In this document: piece after piece, positions 1 through 7,205 of the stretch
Numbering within the stretch: the first letter of the stretch is position 1
Layout: every line of letters starts with the position of its first letter
Source of the DNA: Chloroflexi bacterium RBG_16_68_14
Lineage (GTDB): Bacteria > Chloroflexota > Dehalococcoidia > DSTF01 > RBG-16-68-14
DNA length: 13,518 nucleotides
Assembly: GCA_001796995.1 (NCBI GenBank)
Contig: MGOB01000057.1
Location: 1,684-15,201, forward strand
Direction: 5' to 3'
Position numbers and translations under genes: made by a program
Notes under the pieces: generated by a model
The model's input: only the letters and a program-made list of their open reading frames with translations
Told to the model about the DNA's origin: nothing
The model's database searches: none

Positions 1-33
1 CCTGAGGTCGGGCCAGCGAGCACGAACGTACGA

Positions 34-62
34 TTGCACTACCTACGGCGGCTTGCTAGACT
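34..62 (+). promoter_or_regulatory. Probable sigma70-type promoter of the purine block
   Basis: TTGCAC at 34-39 and TAGACT at 57-62 are separated by exactly 17 nt. The -35 is a poor match and the -10 a fair one. The 8-mer GCTAGACT at 55-62 recurs as the -10 of the promoter at 13139-13168, which supports it as a real -10 element in this genome. Transcription would start near 69, leaving a leader of about 100 nt before purF. I see no strong stem-loop or riboswitch in that leader. Confidence 0.4.
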
Positions 63-162
63 AGAGGTGCTGAGGCCAGTGCGGCGCGGTCGAGCAGGAG
101 GGTTGGCGTTCGAGAGTGCTGGTGCAGGCTCCAGCGTGGCCGGAGCGCACGGCCTAGGTGCC

Positions 163-167
163 GGAGG
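163..167 (+). promoter_or_regulatory. Shine-Dalgarno sequence deciding the purF start
   Basis: GGAGG at 163-167 lies 5 nt before the GTG at 173. The more upstream in-frame GTG at 158 directly follows an in-frame TAG (155-157). Its only ribosome-binding candidate is a GGAG 12 nt away. The site therefore favours initiation at 173. Confidence 0.5.
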
Positions 168-172
168 TGCGT

Positions 173-1627
173 GTGACCCCGTCCTTACGTGAGTCCTGCG
201 GCGTCTTTGGGGTGTACGCGCCCGGAGAGGATGTCGCCAGGATTACCTTCTACGGCCTCTACGCCCTCCAGCATCGGGGGCAGGAGAGCGCCGGGATCGC
301 TTCAGCCAACGGCAGGCGGCCCTATCTCCGCACCGGCATGGGTCTAGTCTCTCAGGTCTTCGACGAGGAGGACCTGAGCTTCCTGCCCGGCCACATGGCC
401 ATCGGCCACACCCGCTACTCCACCACCGGTTCCAGCCACCTCGCGAACTGCCAGCCCATCCAGATCGATGGCGATGCCGGTTCGCTGGCGGTCGGCCATA
501 ACGGGAATGTGGTTAACTCTGCCGTCCTGCGCGCCGACCTGGAGGAGCAGGGCATCAGCTTCGCCACCGGCACCGACACGGAGGTGATCGCTCAAGCGCT
601 GGCTAACGCGCCGGGCGCATCGTGGGAGGAGCGCTGGTCGTATCTGATGCGCCGGCTGGTAGGCGCCTACTCGCTGGTGGTGCTCACGCCCCACGAGCTG
701 ATGGCCGCCCGCGACCCCATGGGCAACCGGCCCCTATGCCTGGGCAGGATCGATGGCGGCTGGGTCGTCGCTTCGGAGACGTGCGCCTTCGACCATCTGG
801 GCGCCACCTTCCTCCGGGAGATCGAGCCCGGAGAGGTGGTCAGGATCAGCGAGGAAGGCGTCCAGAGCTTCCAGGCAGCAGAGCGCAAGGACGCCTTCTG
901 CATCTTCGAGTACGTCTACTTCGCCCGGCCGGACAGTGTGGTGGACGGCAAGCTGATCTACCCGGTGCGGATGGCGCTGGGCGCCCGGCTGGCCCGCGAG
1001 TATCCCGCCGAGGCGGACATGGTCCTGGGCGTGCCCGACTCCGGAACCGCGGCTGCGGTGGGCTACTCGCAGCAGTCCGGCATCCCCTTCATCGAAGGGC
1101 TGGTCAAGAACCGCTACGTCGGCCGCACCTTCATCCAGCCCGACCAGCGCATCCGCGAGGTGGGCGTGCAGCTCAAGTTCAACCCGCTGCCCGAGCTGCT
1201 GGCAGGCCGGCGGGTGGTGGTGGTGGACGATAGCATCGTGCGCGGGACGACCACGCCCCGGGTGGTGGCGATGCTGCGCAAAGCGGGCGCGAAGGAAGTG
1301 CACATGCGCATCACATTCCCGCCGATCACCTCGCCGTGCTTCTTCGGCGTCGACTTTGGGACGCGCTGGGAGCTGATCGCCGGGCGCAAGACGGTGGAGG
1401 AGATCCGGCAGCACATCGATGCCGACACGTTGGGCTACCTGAGCGTGGAGGGGCTGATCGACGCCGTTGGCCTCCCCAGGGAGAAGTTCTGCCTTGCCTG
1501 CTTCACCGGGAGCTATCCGGTGCCGGTGCCGCTCCAGATGGATAAGCTGGCCCTGGAGCCCGTGGGCCGCGACCGCCACGAGTTCGAGTGGACGGACGCA
1601 GTGCCCTCCATCTCGCCCCGCCCGTGA
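173..1627 (+). CDS. purF: Amidophosphoribosyltransferase (glutamine PRPP amidotransferase)
   Basis: PurF catalyses the first committed step of purine synthesis: PRPP plus glutamine gives 5-phosphoribosylamine. Counting from the GTG at 173, a short propeptide (MTPSLRES) precedes the catalytic Cys9 in CGVFG, the N-terminal nucleophile exposed after self-cleavage. The Ntn glutaminase domain follows, with GHTRYST around residue 80, GHNGN around 110 and TGTDTE around 133. The C-terminal phosphoribosyltransferase domain carries the PRPP loop VVVVDDSIVRGTT at about 348-360. Four cysteines (about 243, 389, and the CLAC pair 440/443) match the 4Fe-4S ligands of the Bacillus-type enzyme, so this is the iron-sulfur, propeptide-bearing class and probably oxygen-sensitive. 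Length (485 aa) is normal. A longer version from GTG 158 would add five residues; I prefer 173 for its GGAGG. It is followed by purM after 63 nt. Confidence 0.96.
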   Translation: MTPSLRESCGVFGVYAPGEDVARITFYGLYALQHRGQESAGIASANGRRPYLRTGMGLVSQVFDEEDLSFLPGHMAIGHTRYSTTGSSHLANCQPIQIDGDAGSLAVGHNGNVVNSAVLRADLEEQGISFATGTDTEVIAQALANAPGASWEERWSYLMRRLVGAYSLVVLTPHELMAARDPMGNRPLCLGRIDGGWVVASETCAFDHLGATFLREIEPGEVVRISEEGVQSFQAAERKDAFCIFEYVYFARPDSVVDGKLIYPVRMALGARLAREYPAEADMVLGVPDSGTAAAVGYSQQSGIPFIEGLVKNRYVGRTFIQPDQRIREVGVQLKFNPLPELLAGRRVVVVDDSIVRGTTTPRVVAMLRKAGAKEVHMRITFPPITSPCFFGVDFGTRWELIAGRKTVEEIRQHIDADTLGYLSVEGLIDAVGLPREKFCLACFTGSYPVPVPLQMDKLALEPVGRDRHEFEWTDAVPSISPRP

Positions 1628-1690
1628 GGGGGAGCTGGCCACAATCCTGCCGCCCCACTCGCTCTATATTCCGGAAGGTGACCCGTACGC

Positions 1691-2758
1691 GTGACCCGCT
1701 CGGAAACTGAACCTCCACCCCTCACTTACGCCGCCGCCGGCGTCGACGACGAGGCGGCGCGCCGCTTCGTGGAGCGCATCCGGCCCCTCGCCCGGTCGAC
1801 CCACCGGCCGGAGGTGCTGGCCGGCGTCGGGCCTTTCGCCGGGCTCTTCCGCCTCGGCGCCTACCGCGAGCCGGTGCTGGTGGCGAGCACCGACAGCGTG
1901 GGCACCAAGGTCAAGATCGCTGCGCTCATGGGCCGGTACGACACCATCGGCATCGACCTGGTGAACCAGAGCGTGAACGATATCCTCACCGTCGGCGCGG
2001 AGCCGCTCTTCTTCCTCGACTACATCGCCTCCGCCACGCTGAGCGAGGACGAGAAGGCGGCGCTGGTGGCGGGCGTCGCTTCCGCCTGCCGGGAGGCCGG
2101 CTGCGCGCTCATCGGCGGCGAGACCGCCACCATGCCCGACCTCTACGCCCCGGGCGACTTCGACTTCGTCGGCTTCATCGTCGGCGTCGTGGAGCGCGAC
2201 GCCATCATCGACGGCTCCCGCATCCGGGAGGGCGACGCGCTGCTGGCGCTGCCCTCCAGCGGCCTCCACACCAACGGCTACTCGCTGGCCCGACGCGTGT
2301 TCTCCGTGGGCGTGGGCGGCGACCCGGCGGCGGAGCGGGCGAGGCTGGAGCGCGTCTACCCCGAGTTAAGCGTCTCCCTGGGCGAGGCGCTGCTGATGCC
2401 GCACCGCTCCTATCTGCGGGAGCTGCGGCCGCTCTTCTCGCACCTGAAGGGCATCGCCCATATCACCGGCGGCGGCGCCATCGAGGGCAACGTCGCCCGC
2501 ATGCTGCCCGAGGGCCTCGCCGCGCGCATCGACCGCTCGGCCTGGGAGGTGCCGGCCATCTTCCGCCTCATCCAGCGCGAGGGTAACGTGCCGGAGGAGG
2601 AGATGTGGCGCACCTTCAACATGGGCCTCGGCCTCGTCTTCGCCGTCGACCCCGCGGACGTGGCCGCCCTCCGCTCATCGGTGCCGGAGGCGCTTGTCGT
2701 GGGCGAGGTGGTGCGGGCGGAGGGGCAGGAGCGGGTGAGGGTGGAGTATGGGGCTTGA
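1691..2758 (+). CDS. purM: Phosphoribosylformylglycinamidine cyclo-ligase (AIR synthetase)
   Basis: PurM converts FGAM to aminoimidazole ribotide using ATP (fifth step of the purine pathway). The sequence opens with TYAAAGVD (residues 12-19), typical of the PurM N-terminus. It has the ATP-grasp-unrelated PurM/SelD-family signatures STDSVGTK (66-73), GGETATMPDLY (142-152), SSGLHTNGYSL (189-199) and HITGGG (257-262). At 355 aa it has the normal length. The GTG start has GGAAGGTG (1673-1680) 10 nt upstream, and about 11 extra residues precede the conserved start, so a slightly later start is not excluded. The stop codon overlaps the -35 box of the restriction-modification module that follows. 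Confidence 0.95.
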   Translation: MTRSETEPPPLTYAAAGVDDEAARRFVERIRPLARSTHRPEVLAGVGPFAGLFRLGAYREPVLVASTDSVGTKVKIAALMGRYDTIGIDLVNQSVNDILTVGAEPLFFLDYIASATLSEDEKAALVAGVASACREAGCALIGGETATMPDLYAPGDFDFVGFIVGVVERDAIIDGSRIREGDALLALPSSGLHTNGYSLARRVFSVGVGGDPAAERARLERVYPELSVSLGEALLMPHRSYLRELRPLFSHLKGIAHITGGGAIEGNVARMLPEGLAARIDRSAWEVPAIFRLIQREGNVPEEEMWRTFNMGLGLVFAVDPADVAALRSSVPEALVVGEVVRAEGQERVRVEYGA

Positions 2759-2783
2759 CTACGTACACGCTTCCGTGTAAGAT
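2755..2783 (+). promoter_or_regulatory. Promoter of the restriction-modification module with internal palindrome
   Basis: TTGACT (2755-2760) and TAAGAT (2778-2783) are spaced 17 nt, a good sigma70-type promoter. The -35 overlaps the purM TGA. Between the boxes lies the perfect inverted repeat TACACG-cttc-CGTGTA (2764-2779), a candidate operator. Transcription would begin near 2790. The GGAGG at 2811-2815 then serves the methyltransferase ATG at 2823. Confidence 0.6.
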
Positions 2784-2807
2784 AGAGAACATCAGTTTCT
2801 CTATCTT
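2779..2807 (+). repeat. Perfect 11-bp inverted repeat over the -10/start site of the methyltransferase gene
   Basis: AAGATAGAGAA (2779-2789) and its exact reverse complement (2797-2807) are separated by 7 nt. The left arm includes most of the -10 box and the predicted transcription start falls at the loop. The transcript would therefore contain mainly the right arm, and the repeat is better read as a DNA operator than as an RNA hairpin. If transcription instead came from upstream (purM read-through), it would form a stem-loop just before the Shine-Dalgarno sequence. No T-run follows. Confidence 0.65.
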
Positions 2808-2822
2808 GACGGAGGTGTTAGG

Positions 2823-3827
2823 ATGGTGCAAGGGCCGGGTGTAGCTCGAACGCTCCCGTTGTGGGAATCTGATGATGGAGCCAACGAGATGAAGGACGGC
2901 ATCAAGAGAATCGTCGATCAGGTCTTTGAGGCAGATTGCCTTGAATTCCTGAAAGGGGTCCCGGATAACAGTGTCGACTTAGTCGTCACGTCTCCTCCTT
3001 ACGCTGACAACCGAAAGAAGACCTACGACGGCGTTCCGGTTCATCAATACGTGGATTGGTTCCTACCCAGAGCGCAGGAATTACTGCGCATATTGAAAGC
3101 GGATGGTTCCTTTGTCCTCAACATCAAGGAGCGTGCTGTGAAGGGGGAGCGCGGTACGTACGTGCTCGAGCTCATTGTGGCGCTTCGGGCGCAAGGCTGG
3201 CGCTGGACCGAGGAGTACATTTGGCACAAGAAGAACTGCTATCCGGGGAAGTGGCCCAATCGCTTTCGAGATGCCTGGGAGCGGTGTCTTCACTTCACCA
3301 AGCAGAAACAGTTCAAGATGTTCCAAGAGGCCGTCATGGTGCCAACAGGTGACTGGGCCGAGAAAAGGCTCAAGAACCTAAGCGACACAGATCGGCTGCG
3401 GGATGAGTCTAGGGTCCAGAGCGGGTTTGGAAAGAACGTTTCCAATTGGCTAGGGCGTCATTACGCCTACCCGACTAACGTCTTGCACTTGGCGACGGAG
3501 TGTGCCAACCGCGGTCACAGTGCGGCCTTCCCAGAGGCGCTTCCCGAGTGGTTCATACGATTGCTTACGCGTCGCGGAGACGTAGTACTTGATCCCTTCG
3601 TGGGTTCGGGTACAACCGCTCTTGCCGCCATGACTTTGGGCAGGCACTTCATCGGAGTAGAACTGAATCCCGAATTTGTAGAGCTGGCACGTTCCTCAAT
3701 TGCGGAGAGGGAATCGACCTTGCAGCAGGCCGGAGTGCGAAGGCGGCGGAATGGACACCAGAGAGCTAGAAGCGCTAATCGCTCAGTGCCTCAAAGACTT
3801 CTACGATCGCAGGAAACAGGCGCTTAG
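2823..3827 (+). CDS. Type II DNA methyltransferase, beta class (N4-cytosine or N6-adenine)
   Basis: This is an S-adenosylmethionine-dependent DNA methyltransferase that would protect host DNA from the adjacent endonuclease. The catalytic motif IV, TSPPY, is at residues 56-60. The SAM-binding motif I, DPFVGSGTT, is at 257-265, followed by a GVELNPEFVELA strand/helix. Motif IV before motif I defines the beta class. TSPPY, and the following residues ADNRKKTYDG, are most often seen in N4-cytosine enzymes, but N6-adenine cannot be excluded. The region 140-230 probably holds the target recognition domain. Start ATG 2823 has GGAGG 7 nt upstream; ATG 2889 is an alternative that would remove 22 poorly conserved-looking residues. 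The tail after about residue 300 is Arg-rich and overlaps the endonuclease gene. GC content is clearly lower than that of the flanking pur genes, pointing to transfer. Recognition sequence unknown. Confidence 0.9.
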   Translation: MVQGPGVARTLPLWESDDGANEMKDGIKRIVDQVFEADCLEFLKGVPDNSVDLVVTSPPYADNRKKTYDGVPVHQYVDWFLPRAQELLRILKADGSFVLNIKERAVKGERGTYVLELIVALRAQGWRWTEEYIWHKKNCYPGKWPNRFRDAWERCLHFTKQKQFKMFQEAVMVPTGDWAEKRLKNLSDTDRLRDESRVQSGFGKNVSNWLGRHYAYPTNVLHLATECANRGHSAAFPEALPEWFIRLLTRRGDVVLDPFVGSGTTALAAMTLGRHFIGVELNPEFVELARSSIAERESTLQQAGVRRRRNGHQRARSANRSVPQRLLRSQETGA

Positions 3828-4509
3828 CAAAATTCGTCTCCGGTCGTTTCTGCGCCGCAAGAACCCGTATCTCTTTCGCGCGAGAGCCATTGAGAAGGCG
3901 TCGGATCTGATCGAACAACTGCTTGTCGCTCACCTCCAGGCTTCCGACGAGACCATCTTCGGTGATGCCTTCTTCGAGCCGATCTCTAAGATCGCCTCCG
4001 GCGGAGTCGTATCTCCAGCCCCTGGTCTTGACTTCGCAGTCGAGACAGACAGGCATTACTTGGCTGTTGCAATGAAGTCAGGACCAAACATCTATAACGC
4101 GAGCCAGAAGCGCCGTCAGTCGGACGAGTTCAATCAACTAAGGGCCAGACTTCAGAAGCTCAATAAGCAGTTCGATCCGCTACTTGGGCATGCATATGGA
4201 AGGAAGAGGACGGAGGCCGGAAAGAATCAGGCGTATCGGGACAGGTCAGGACAAGCCTTCTGGACGGAGATTACAGGCGATCCTGACTTCTATGTGAAGT
4301 TGATTCGTCTGATGGGCGATGAGCCACAGCGTCGGCGGGAGGAATTTGCGGCGGAATGGGACGCGCTCAGCAATCGTCTGGCCATGGAGTTCGTCTCCGA
4401 CTTCTGCTTCGGGGACGGCCGGATTGACTGGGAGAAGCTGACTCAGTTCGTTAGCGCTGAAGAGCCACCCAAACTGCCACGTCGATCGATCTCTAGAGAC
4501 GAGAGCTAA
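3751..4509 (+). CDS. Type II restriction endonuclease, PmeII/TdeIII-like
   Basis: Predicted cleavage partner of the methyltransferase. I recognise a pattern known to me from PmeII/TdeIII/MjaII-type endonucleases: an N-terminal FYDRRKQAL...RRKNPYLFRA (residues 17-44), IFGDAFFEP (69-77), then the likely nuclease core GLDFAVE...LAVAMKSGPN (92-113), and later GQAFWTEITGDPDFY (167-181). D94, E98 and K109 are the likely PD-(D/E)xK residues; the usual acidic position two before the Lys is Ala, so E98 may substitute. Family naming is from memory of sequence flavour; the restriction assignment is strengthened by the adjoining methyltransferase. The ATG at 3751 lies 77 nt inside the methyltransferase gene. 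The frame is open from 3700, but the conserved part begins at MDTRELEAL. The stop lies 5 nt before purH. Target site unknown. Confidence 0.8.
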   Translation: MDTRELEALIAQCLKDFYDRRKQALSKIRLRSFLRRKNPYLFRARAIEKASDLIEQLLVAHLQASDETIFGDAFFEPISKIASGGVVSPAPGLDFAVETDRHYLAVAMKSGPNIYNASQKRRQSDEFNQLRARLQKLNKQFDPLLGHAYGRKRTEAGKNQAYRDRSGQAFWTEITGDPDFYVKLIRLMGDEPQRRREEFAAEWDALSNRLAMEFVSDFCFGDGRIDWEKLTQFVSAEEPPKLPRRSISRDES

Positions 4510-4514
4510 CCCTA

Positions 4515-6077
4515 GTGCGCGCCATCATCGCTCCGTACGATAAGACCGGCGCCACCGAGCTGGCGCGCGGACTGCTGGAGTTGGGGTGGGAGGTCTACGC
4601 CACCAGCGGCAGCCAGCGCCACCTCCAGCAGGCCGGCCTCAGCGTCCGCGGCATCTCGGAGCTCACCGGCTTCCCGGAGATCCTGGACGGCCGGGTGAAG
4701 ACGCTCCACCCCGCCGTCCACGCCGGCCTCCTCGCCCGCCGCGACCGGCCGGAGCACCTGCGCGAGCTGGAGGAGCACGACCTCCGCCTCATCGACCTGG
4801 TGGCGGTCAACCTCTACCCCTTCGTCGAGACCGTCGCCCGGCCGGACGTGAGGCTGGAGGACGCCCTGGAGCAGATCGACATCGGCGGGCCGGCCATGCT
4901 GCGCGCCGCCGCCAAGAACTTCCCCCACGTCCTGCCCTTGGTCGACCCGGCCGACTACCGCCCGGTACTGGAGGCGCTGTGCGCCAAAGGCGGAGCGGTG
5001 CCGCTGGAGGAGCGGCGGCGGCTGGCGGCCAAGGCCTTCCAGCACGTCGCCCTCTACGATACGGCCATCGCCTCCTACCTGCGCGGCGAGGAGGCCGGCT
5101 TGCCCGGGGCGGTCACGATCGCGCTGCGCAAGCGTTGGGATCTTCGGTATGGGGAGAACCCGCACCAGCAGGCCGCCTTCTATGTCGACGCCCCGACGCC
5201 GTCGGGGCCGGTGGGGATGGCGGCGGCGGAGCAGCTCCATGGCAAGCAGCTCAGCTACGTCAACATCCTGGACGCCGACGCCGCCTGGAATGCCGCCTGC
5301 GACTTCGATGGCCCGGCGGTGGCCATCGTCAAGCACGCCAACCCCTGCGGCCTGGCCGCCAACCCGGACGTGGTGGAGGCCTGGCGGCGCGCCCTGGCGG
5401 GCGACCCCATCTCCGCCTTCGGCGGCATCGTCGCCGTCAACCGGCCGGTCGCCGTCGAGCTGGCCCGGGCCATCCGCGAGAGCAAGCACCCCACCAGCGG
5501 CCAGCGGCTCTTCCTGGAGATCGTCATCGCTCCCAATTTCGAGGACGAAGCGCTGGCGCTCCTGGGCAAGAGCCGCGACCTGCGCATCCTGCGGGCGCCC
5601 CTCATCGAGCCGGGCGCGCAGCGGTTCGAGGTGCGGCAGGTAGTCGGGGGGATGCTGATGCAAACGCCGGACCAGGTGGGGGATAATCAGGTTGAGCTGC
5701 GGGTCGTCACCCAGCGCCAGCCGACCGAGCAGGAGCTGGCCGACCTGCGCTTCGCCTGGAAGGCGGTCAAGCACGTGAAATCGAACGCCATCGTGCTCGC
5801 CAAGGACGGAGCGATGGTGGGCGTGGGCGCCGGCCAGCCCAACCGCGTCACCAGCGTCTTCCTGGCGCTGCGCGCCGCCGGCGAGCGAGCCGACGCGTCG
5901 GCCCTCGCCTCCGACGCCTACTTCCCGTTCGCGGACAGCGTCGAGCAGGCGGCGGAAGGGGGCGTGCGCGCCGTCATCCAGCCCGGCGGCTCGCTGCGCG
6001 ACCAGGAGGTGATCGACGCCTGCGACCGGCTGGGCGTGGCGATGGTGTTCACCGGGTATCGACATTTTAGACATTAA
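4515..6077 (+). CDS. purH: Bifunctional AICAR transformylase / IMP cyclohydrolase
   Basis: PurH performs the last two steps to IMP: formylation of AICAR with 10-formyl-THF, then ring closure. The N-terminal cyclohydrolase domain shows YDKTG (8-12), TGFPEILDGRVKTLHP (51-66), NLYPF (99-103) and IDIGGPAMLRAAAKN (121-135). The transformylase domain shows RYGENPHQ (211-218), the catalytic KH pair in VKHANPCG (272-279), SAFGGI (300-305) and SNAIVLAKDGAMVGVGAGQPNR (423-444). At 520 aa it is full length. The GTG start gives the expected N-terminus, but no GGAG-type Shine-Dalgarno precedes it. It starts 5 nt after the endonuclease stop, so translation may depend on coupling. The gene is separated from purM only by the restriction-modification module; purN, often in this position, is not in the window. 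Confidence 0.96.
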   Translation: MRAIIAPYDKTGATELARGLLELGWEVYATSGSQRHLQQAGLSVRGISELTGFPEILDGRVKTLHPAVHAGLLARRDRPEHLRELEEHDLRLIDLVAVNLYPFVETVARPDVRLEDALEQIDIGGPAMLRAAAKNFPHVLPLVDPADYRPVLEALCAKGGAVPLEERRRLAAKAFQHVALYDTAIASYLRGEEAGLPGAVTIALRKRWDLRYGENPHQQAAFYVDAPTPSGPVGMAAAEQLHGKQLSYVNILDADAAWNAACDFDGPAVAIVKHANPCGLAANPDVVEAWRRALAGDPISAFGGIVAVNRPVAVELARAIRESKHPTSGQRLFLEIVIAPNFEDEALALLGKSRDLRILRAPLIEPGAQRFEVRQVVGGMLMQTPDQVGDNQVELRVVTQRQPTEQELADLRFAWKAVKHVKSNAIVLAKDGAMVGVGAGQPNRVTSVFLALRAAGERADASALASDAYFPFADSVEQAAEGGVRAVIQPGGSLRDQEVIDACDRLGVAMVFTGYRHFRH

Positions 6078-6098
6078 GCGGCAGAGGAGAGACGGAGC

Positions 6099-7190
6099 AT
6101 GACGGTGGCCTCAGATCAGACGGTAATGCAACTGGACGAGATCTTGGCGGAGCTGCCTGTCGAGGCTCGCCTCGCCTTCGAGCGGGTCTTCCACGTGTCG
6201 GTATCCCACGGCGATCTGGTGCCGCCAGAGTCGATGCACCGCTGGATCGAAGAGCGCTTTCGGGAGGTCGATCTGGTGCGGCGGCAGAAGATCGTGCGGG
6301 TGACCAACGTGGTCACGATGGAGGGCGTGCTCTTCAACTGGCTGCGCTCCGCTCGCCCCATCTGGCGGCATGAGCTCAACCTGGACGAGGAGCTGGAGCG
6401 GAGCGATGGCGAGCCCTTCGATACCCCCTACGAGCTGACGCCGGAGGACAGCTTCGGTCGAGTCGAGAGCAAGTGGTGCGTGACGGCCAGCAACATCGCT
6501 AAGTTCGACGGCTTCCACGGCCTCGTCATCTTCAAGGAGAAGCACCCGCTGCGCTTCACCCGGGAGCAGATCCACGACTACCTGAACACCGGCGAGCGCT
6601 GGGCCGCCCTGGCCCACCGCGCCGACCCGTCCGCCAAGTACTACTTCTTCCTCTGGAACTGCCTCTGGCGGGCGGGCGCCTCGCTTCTCCATGGCCACGC
6701 CCAGGTGCTGCTGGGACGGGAGATGCACTACCCGGCCATCGAGTACCAGCGGCGGGCCGCCCTCCTCTTCGAGGCGAACCACCGCCAGAACTACTTCGAC
6801 GCCCTCTATACCGCCCACCAGATGGTGGGCGCCGGCTTCCAGCGCGCCAGCGTCCGCGTCCTGGCGAACCTGGCGCCGATAAAGGAGCACGAGGTGATCT
6901 TGATGGCGGACGAGATGAGCGACGCCCTCAAGGATCGCATCTATGAGGTGCTGACCTGCTTCCGCGACCGGCTGGGCGTGACCTCCTTCAACTTGGTGCT
7001 CTACCGGCCGCCCCTGGCGCCCACCGACGAGAGCTGGGACGGCTTCCCCGTCATGGTGCGCATCGTCGACCGGGGCGACCCCACCACCCGCACCAACGAC
7101 TTCGGCGGGATGGAGCTGTACGCCGCCAGCGTCGTCGCCAGCGATCCCCTCAAGCTGGCCCAGACGCTCCAGGATGCGCTACCGGAGTAG
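6099..7190 (+). CDS. GalT/HIT-superfamily nucleotidyltransferase-like protein
   Basis: A 363-residue protein with H198-G-H200-A-Q202 in LLHGHAQVLLG, the His-x-His-x-Gln active-site pattern of the HIT/GalT superfamily, in which the central His is transiently nucleotidylated. GalT itself usually reads HPHxQ. A conserved-looking C-terminal block with FNLVLYRPPL (298-307) and MVRIVDRGDP (319-328) resembles the second half of GalT-like two-domain folds. I do not see the Cys-rich zinc site of classical GalT. Substrate is therefore unknown: hexose-1-phosphate uridylyl- or ADP/UDP-sugar phosphorylase-type activity are both possible. It lies 21 nt after purH (GAGGAGA at 6084-6090) and 12-15 nt before the glycosyltransferase gene, which favours a role in making an activated sugar. 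Confidence 0.65.
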   Translation: MTVASDQTVMQLDEILAELPVEARLAFERVFHVSVSHGDLVPPESMHRWIEERFREVDLVRRQKIVRVTNVVTMEGVLFNWLRSARPIWRHELNLDEELERSDGEPFDTPYELTPEDSFGRVESKWCVTASNIAKFDGFHGLVIFKEKHPLRFTREQIHDYLNTGERWAALAHRADPSAKYYFFLWNCLWRAGASLLHGHAQVLLGREMHYPAIEYQRRAALLFEANHRQNYFDALYTAHQMVGAGFQRASVRVLANLAPIKEHEVILMADEMSDALKDRIYEVLTCFRDRLGVTSFNLVLYRPPLAPTDESWDGFPVMVRIVDRGDPTTRTNDFGGMELYAASVVASDPLKLAQTLQDALPE

Positions 7191-7205
7191 CGGAGCGCTG
7201 CCGTG

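Noticed and set aside
118..135. Short inverted repeat GCTGG...CCAGC in the purF leader, considered as an operator or riboswitch stem
   Set aside because: Only 5 bp with an 8-nt loop and no further pairing or conserved riboswitch core; expected by chance in GC-rich DNA.
734..1642. A 302-codon minus-strand frame under purF
   Set aside because: Antisense shadow of a strongly supported gene, with biased composition and no recognisable domain.
2759..4514. Insertion sequence or integron carrying the restriction-modification genes
   Set aside because: No transposase, integrase, terminal inverted repeats or target-site duplication could be found at the module edges.
4512..6074. A 520-codon minus-strand frame mirroring purH
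   Set aside because: It is the codon-register complement of purH, rich in Gly, Asp, His and Arg with no motifs, and has no separate promoter or ribosome-binding site.
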